A stretch of 64,000 nt of DNA, taken from positions 67,938-131,937 of the forward strand of contig QANU01112481.1 of NCBI GenBank assembly GCA_003254905.1, in the 5' to 3' direction. Under the pieces are notes generated by a model. It did not search any database, had not been told where the DNA came from, and saw nothing but the letters and a program-made list of their open reading frames with translations. Positions 60,804-64,000 of this stretch are shown piece after piece; the stretch's first letter is position 1; each line of letters starts with the position of its first letter. The stretch is from Nissolia schottii. Its lineage: Eukaryota; Streptophyta; Magnoliopsida; Fabales; Fabaceae. Both the position numbers and the translations under genes were made by a program.

Positions 60804-63800
60804 ATGATTAGGTATTGGATTGGCAGTTTGAAATTGGCGGAGCTGTTTGTGAGTTCCTTGGTCCATTTGCTTTATGGGTTCTACATATTCAGCTCTGCGG
60901 TTGCTGGAGATCTCTCCGAGTTCCTCAATGACATGTTCCAGAAGAAGGTTTTGAATGTTGTTGAGGTGAAGGAGAAGAAGGGAATGGCGCAGCAAGGGGA
61001 AACCAATGCTTGTGATCTTCCTCCTATTGTGCTCGTTCATGGGATTTTTGGATTTGGCAAAGGGGTAAAGTTCATTTCATTTCGTTTTTGGCATTAAAGT
61101 TCACTTTTTTGTTGTCCCTTGTGATGAGTGTTATTCAATTTCGCCTCTGGGGTTTTGGATTTTTGTTTTAATTTTTATTTTTTGGGGTCATTTTGGAATG
61201 ATTTGTGTTTTTTCTCTCTCAGAGACTGGGAGGTTTGTCATACTTTGGTGGGGCCGAGAAGAAAGATGAAAGGGTTCTGGTTCCTGATTTGGGATCTTTA
61301 ACCAGCATCTATGATAGGTGAGTTTCTCTGAGGATTAAAAAGCTTCTCTTTGTTTTTCCTTATATAATTTTTCAAGTTCATTCATTCATGCATGGGGTTT
61401 CCTCTTAAAATTGGTTGCTTGTGCTTGTGCAATGCTTTGTTTGTGTTTGTATTCTTTTGTGAGAATTCTGAAAATGTGTCAGGGCACGAGAATTGTTCTA
61501 TTACTTAAAGGGTGGCCAAGTTGATTATGGTGAAGAGCACAGCAAGGCTTGCGGCCACTCGCAGTTTGGACGAATCTACGAACAAGGTTTGAGTATCTCC
61601 GTGTTTTGTTTATTGTAATTGTTCTTTTCCTTTCCCTTTGTGCTTTTCTAATGGGTACTTGTTATGCAATTGGGATGGCAGGGCACTACCCTGAGTGGGA
61701 CGAGGATCATCCTATTCACTTTGTTGGACACTCAGCCGGGGCGCAAGTTGTTCGCGTCTTGCAACAAATGCTTGCTGATAAGGTTGGTCCTAAATGTCTT
61801 GTGTCCTATTAGCGTGTGAAGAGGTTTTATTTTATTCTATTCTTATTTGTTGGTTCTCAAGTTTTTGATGATTTGATGTTCAATTTGTCTTTCAGGCTTT
61901 CAAGGGATATGAAAACACTTCAGAGAACTGGATATTGAGCTTAACAGCCTTGTCTGGAGCATTAAATGGGACTACAAGAACCTACTTAGATGGCATGCAG
62001 TGAGTTCTGATAAACTTGTGGTTACGCTTAATCATAGGGAACTAGTTTGTAATTATTGACTTTAGCTTCTTGTCTTAATTTTATCTTGTTGGTTTTGAAA
62101 GGGAGTTTCTGAGACTGCATGTAATGTAACTGTTCCAAGAATGAAAAAGAGATAAATAACTGGGATGGTAGGTTTAGAAGCTTGTCTGGCTCTGCTTCTT
62201 GTTTCAGGAGGATAGTTTAGGACCTGTTTGGTTTCTGTTTCCAAGAACTGAATGCGCCTAAAACTTTTTGCTTCTGCTGATTCCTTTGAGCTTTTCATTA
62301 ATTGACATTCTCTCATACTAGTATAATATGCAAATTACCAAAGATTTGGCTGCATTCAGTTGAGCTTTCAGTGCTAAGCTAGGCACAATTTGGGTTACTT
62401 TCAGGCCAGAAGATGGGAGAACATTGAAACCAATCTGCCTGCTTCAGCTTTGCCGCATTGGCGTGATCATATATGACTGGTTCGACATCCCCTGGCTGAA
62501 GAACTACTACAACTTCGGGTTTGATCACTTCAACATGTCATGGAGAAAGATAGGCTTATGGGGTCTTGTTGACTGCCTCCTGGGGAATGCTGGTCCTTTT
62601 GCTTCTGGTGATTGGATCCTCCCGGACCTCACAATTCAAGGGACTATGAGACTCAACAGCCACCTACGCACATTTCCAAACACATACTACTTCAGCTACG
62701 CCACCAAGCGCACTAAGAAGGTCATGGGCGTCACGCTCCCTTCTGGCATACTCGGAATTCACCCACTACTCTTCGTAAGAGTTTTGCAGATGAGCCAGTG
62801 GTGCCATCCTCCGGATGTTTCTCCCCCTTACAAAGGCTACAGGTGAGGTTCTTAGAGGCACTGGATATTGTTTTCAACTCATTTTGCAGTTCTTGTAGAC
62901 CAATTTGTAGCTTCCAATAAGCTTTGACTAATAGAGTATTCGTGTAATTGTCTGTGCAGGGATGAGGACTGGCAGGACAACGATGGAGCGCTAAACACGA
63001 TATCCATGACTCATCCTCGCCTACCGGTGGAACACCCTAGCCACTTTGTTGAAAAGGATTCCGAGTGCCAACCCTTACAACCTGGAATCTGGTATGTAAA
63101 TCTACCACCATGTGTTTTTTGTCTCAACAGTAGTACTACATAAGACATTGGTAGTGTCAAATATGTGGTCTTAGAGAGCTTGACTAAGGATTACTTGCTT
63201 GTCTGGAATTATAGGATCTACAAACTATTGAAGTTGATCAACCAATTATTAGCTGACAATGAATAACATCATTATATAATAGACAATAAATGTGAGTATG
63301 ATATTATGAAATGTTTAATTAGAGGGTGGGCATTGGTGCAACCGGTAGGTCACTAGTTCTAATCTTGGTAACCACTAACAAAATCTCTGCGTATGGCTGT
63401 GTATATCTAGCCTCCACCATGTGGGAGCTTCGTGCACTTGGTCCGCCCTTTATTTCATATGAAATGTTTAATTGCTATACTCATTTTTCATTAACTTCAT
63501 CGGTTTATAGTCAGAAAAACTAAGGGGGAGTACTCTTTCCAGAAAATTCTCTGGACTGAGTAATGTCATTTAGTCTTGGTGTAAAGTCAAATAGGTGTTT
63601 GAAATTAAGACACCATTGTATCTCGTTTTGACTTGTGAGAAATTACATTGTGCAGTGACCAAATTAATGGTATTTTTTTTATGAAACAGGTACTACAAAT
63701 ATGTGGAGGGTGATCACATACAATTCATCATTAATAGGGAGAGAGCAGGGGTGCAGTTTGACTTAATCTATGACAGCATTTTCCAACGCTGCAGGAAGCA

Positions 63801-63849
63801 CGTTTTCAGAAAGAAGCTTCCAACTTTGCCTAATGAAGTCCATCACTAG
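60804..63849 (+). CDS. Alpha/beta-hydrolase, lipase-like protein (bacterial-type lipase fold in plants)
   Basis: The gene encodes a predicted serine hydrolase. Exons are 60804-61064, 61223-61317, 61483-61586, 61682-61782, 61896-61999, 62405-62842, 62960-63091 and 63690-63849, all GT-AG, giving 464 residues. The hydrophobic N-terminus (about residues 13-35) could be a membrane anchor. The domain starts PPIVLVHGIFGFG (oxyanion region). The nucleophile elbow is GHSAGAQVV in exon 4. Conserved blocks are LKGGQVDYG, LSGALNGTT, IYDWFDIPWL and YYFSYATKRT. The late His in EGDHIQFI is a good catalytic base candidate. The protein belongs to the plant family near Arabidopsis At1g10740/At1g23330, related to staphylococcal/geobacillus-type lipases. 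Lipid substrate is unknown. A SINE lies in intron 7. Confidence 0.9.
63321..63457 (+). mobile_element. Au-like SINE in intron 7 of the lipase-like gene
   Basis: The tRNA-derived head starts AGAGGGTGGGCATTGGTGCA with a B-box-like GGTCACTAGTTCTAATC. The tail has GTGGGAGCTTCGTGCACTTG and GTCCGCCCTTTATTTC, the form I recall for the angiosperm Au SINE 3' end. It is flanked by exact 16-bp target duplications TATGAAATGTTTAATT (63305-63320 and 63458-63473). At 137 bp it is shorter than a full Au SINE, so part of the body is missing. It lies in the sense orientation. Confidence 0.85.
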
Positions 63850-64000
63850 CGATGCACCTCTCTCTCTCTCCCTCTATTCCATTATTATTCAATTAAGAGA
63901 GAGATGCGCCATTCATTTCCCAATCCCCCCTCACCCTTTTGAAATTGTAAATTTTCTCCTCTCATTTTTCTCTTCATTCTTATACCACCAATTTCGGGTA
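63850..64000 (+). other. 3' untranslated region of the lipase-like gene
   Basis: Pyrimidine-rich sequence with CTCTCTCTCTC right after the stop and ATTATTATT further on. The window ends before a clear polyadenylation site. Confidence 0.5.

Noticed and set aside
60681..61040. 119-codon minus-strand ORF over lipase exon 1
   Set aside because: Antisense of a conserved coding exon and its leader; compositional.
63321..63400. tRNA gene-like A/B box sequence
   Set aside because: No complete cloverleaf, while the 16-bp target duplication and tail identify a SINE.

Overview
This window is nuclear DNA from a flowering plant, most likely a eudicot and possibly a legume. The lineage is an inference from protein character and repeat style, not a proven assignment. 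The DNA is AT-rich, genes are split by many short introns, and plant MITEs, a SINE and LTR-retrotransposon relics fill the spaces. Two ambiguous bases (N at 23216 and 35178) show it is a real assembly. There is no operon logic, CRISPR array, tRNA or rRNA gene.

Six protein genes can be modelled from start to stop, with every splice phase closing. (1) 3892-6348 (+), plastid demethylphylloquinone methyltransferase (MENG), 8 exons. (2) 6952-9803 (-), CRK2-type cysteine-rich receptor kinase, 7 exons. (3) 12910-16480 (-), CRK3-type receptor kinase, 8 exons, an ancient tandem relative of gene 2. (4) 31167-34529 (+), secreted GH28 polygalacturonase, 8 exons. (5) 47612-51344 (+), secreted Neprosin/DUF239 protein, 7 exons. 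(6) 60804-63849 (+), alpha/beta-hydrolase lipase-like protein, 8 exons. As I recall them, the nearest Arabidopsis relatives lie in two paralogous chromosome 1 blocks (around At1g23330-At1g23360 and At1g70500-At1g70550), so the window looks like one ancestral gene block. Genes 2 to 5 act at the plasma membrane, cell wall or apoplast. MENG acts in the plastid. The genes are neighbours and do not obviously form one pathway.

Layout: 1-3.8 kb holds a decayed Ulp1/Mutator-type transposon relic. 3.9-16.5 kb is the MENG-CRK2-CRK3 cluster. 17-29.5 kb is a repeat block with a hAT-like element, strand-asymmetric low-complexity DNA, two LTR fragments, and a 5.4-kb structure bounded by about 0.7-kb inverted repeats that contains a smaller foldback. 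31-34.5 kb is the polygalacturonase. 35-47.5 kb is gene-free and MITE-rich. 47.6-51.3 kb is the Neprosin gene. 51.4-60.8 kb is gene-free. 60.8-64 kb is the lipase gene with a SINE in its last intron.

The most notable observations are two GC-AG introns required to keep genes open, a perfect 30-bp in-frame tandem duplication in the polygalacturonase tail, exactly conserved exon lengths in the CRK pair with one extra ectodomain intron, a changed glycine loop in CRK3, a SINE with a 16-bp target duplication, two sister MITEs each with a perfect 9-bp target duplication, and a roughly 20-bp-period CCGCTGAGCGG array. I found no convincing wholly new biological system.
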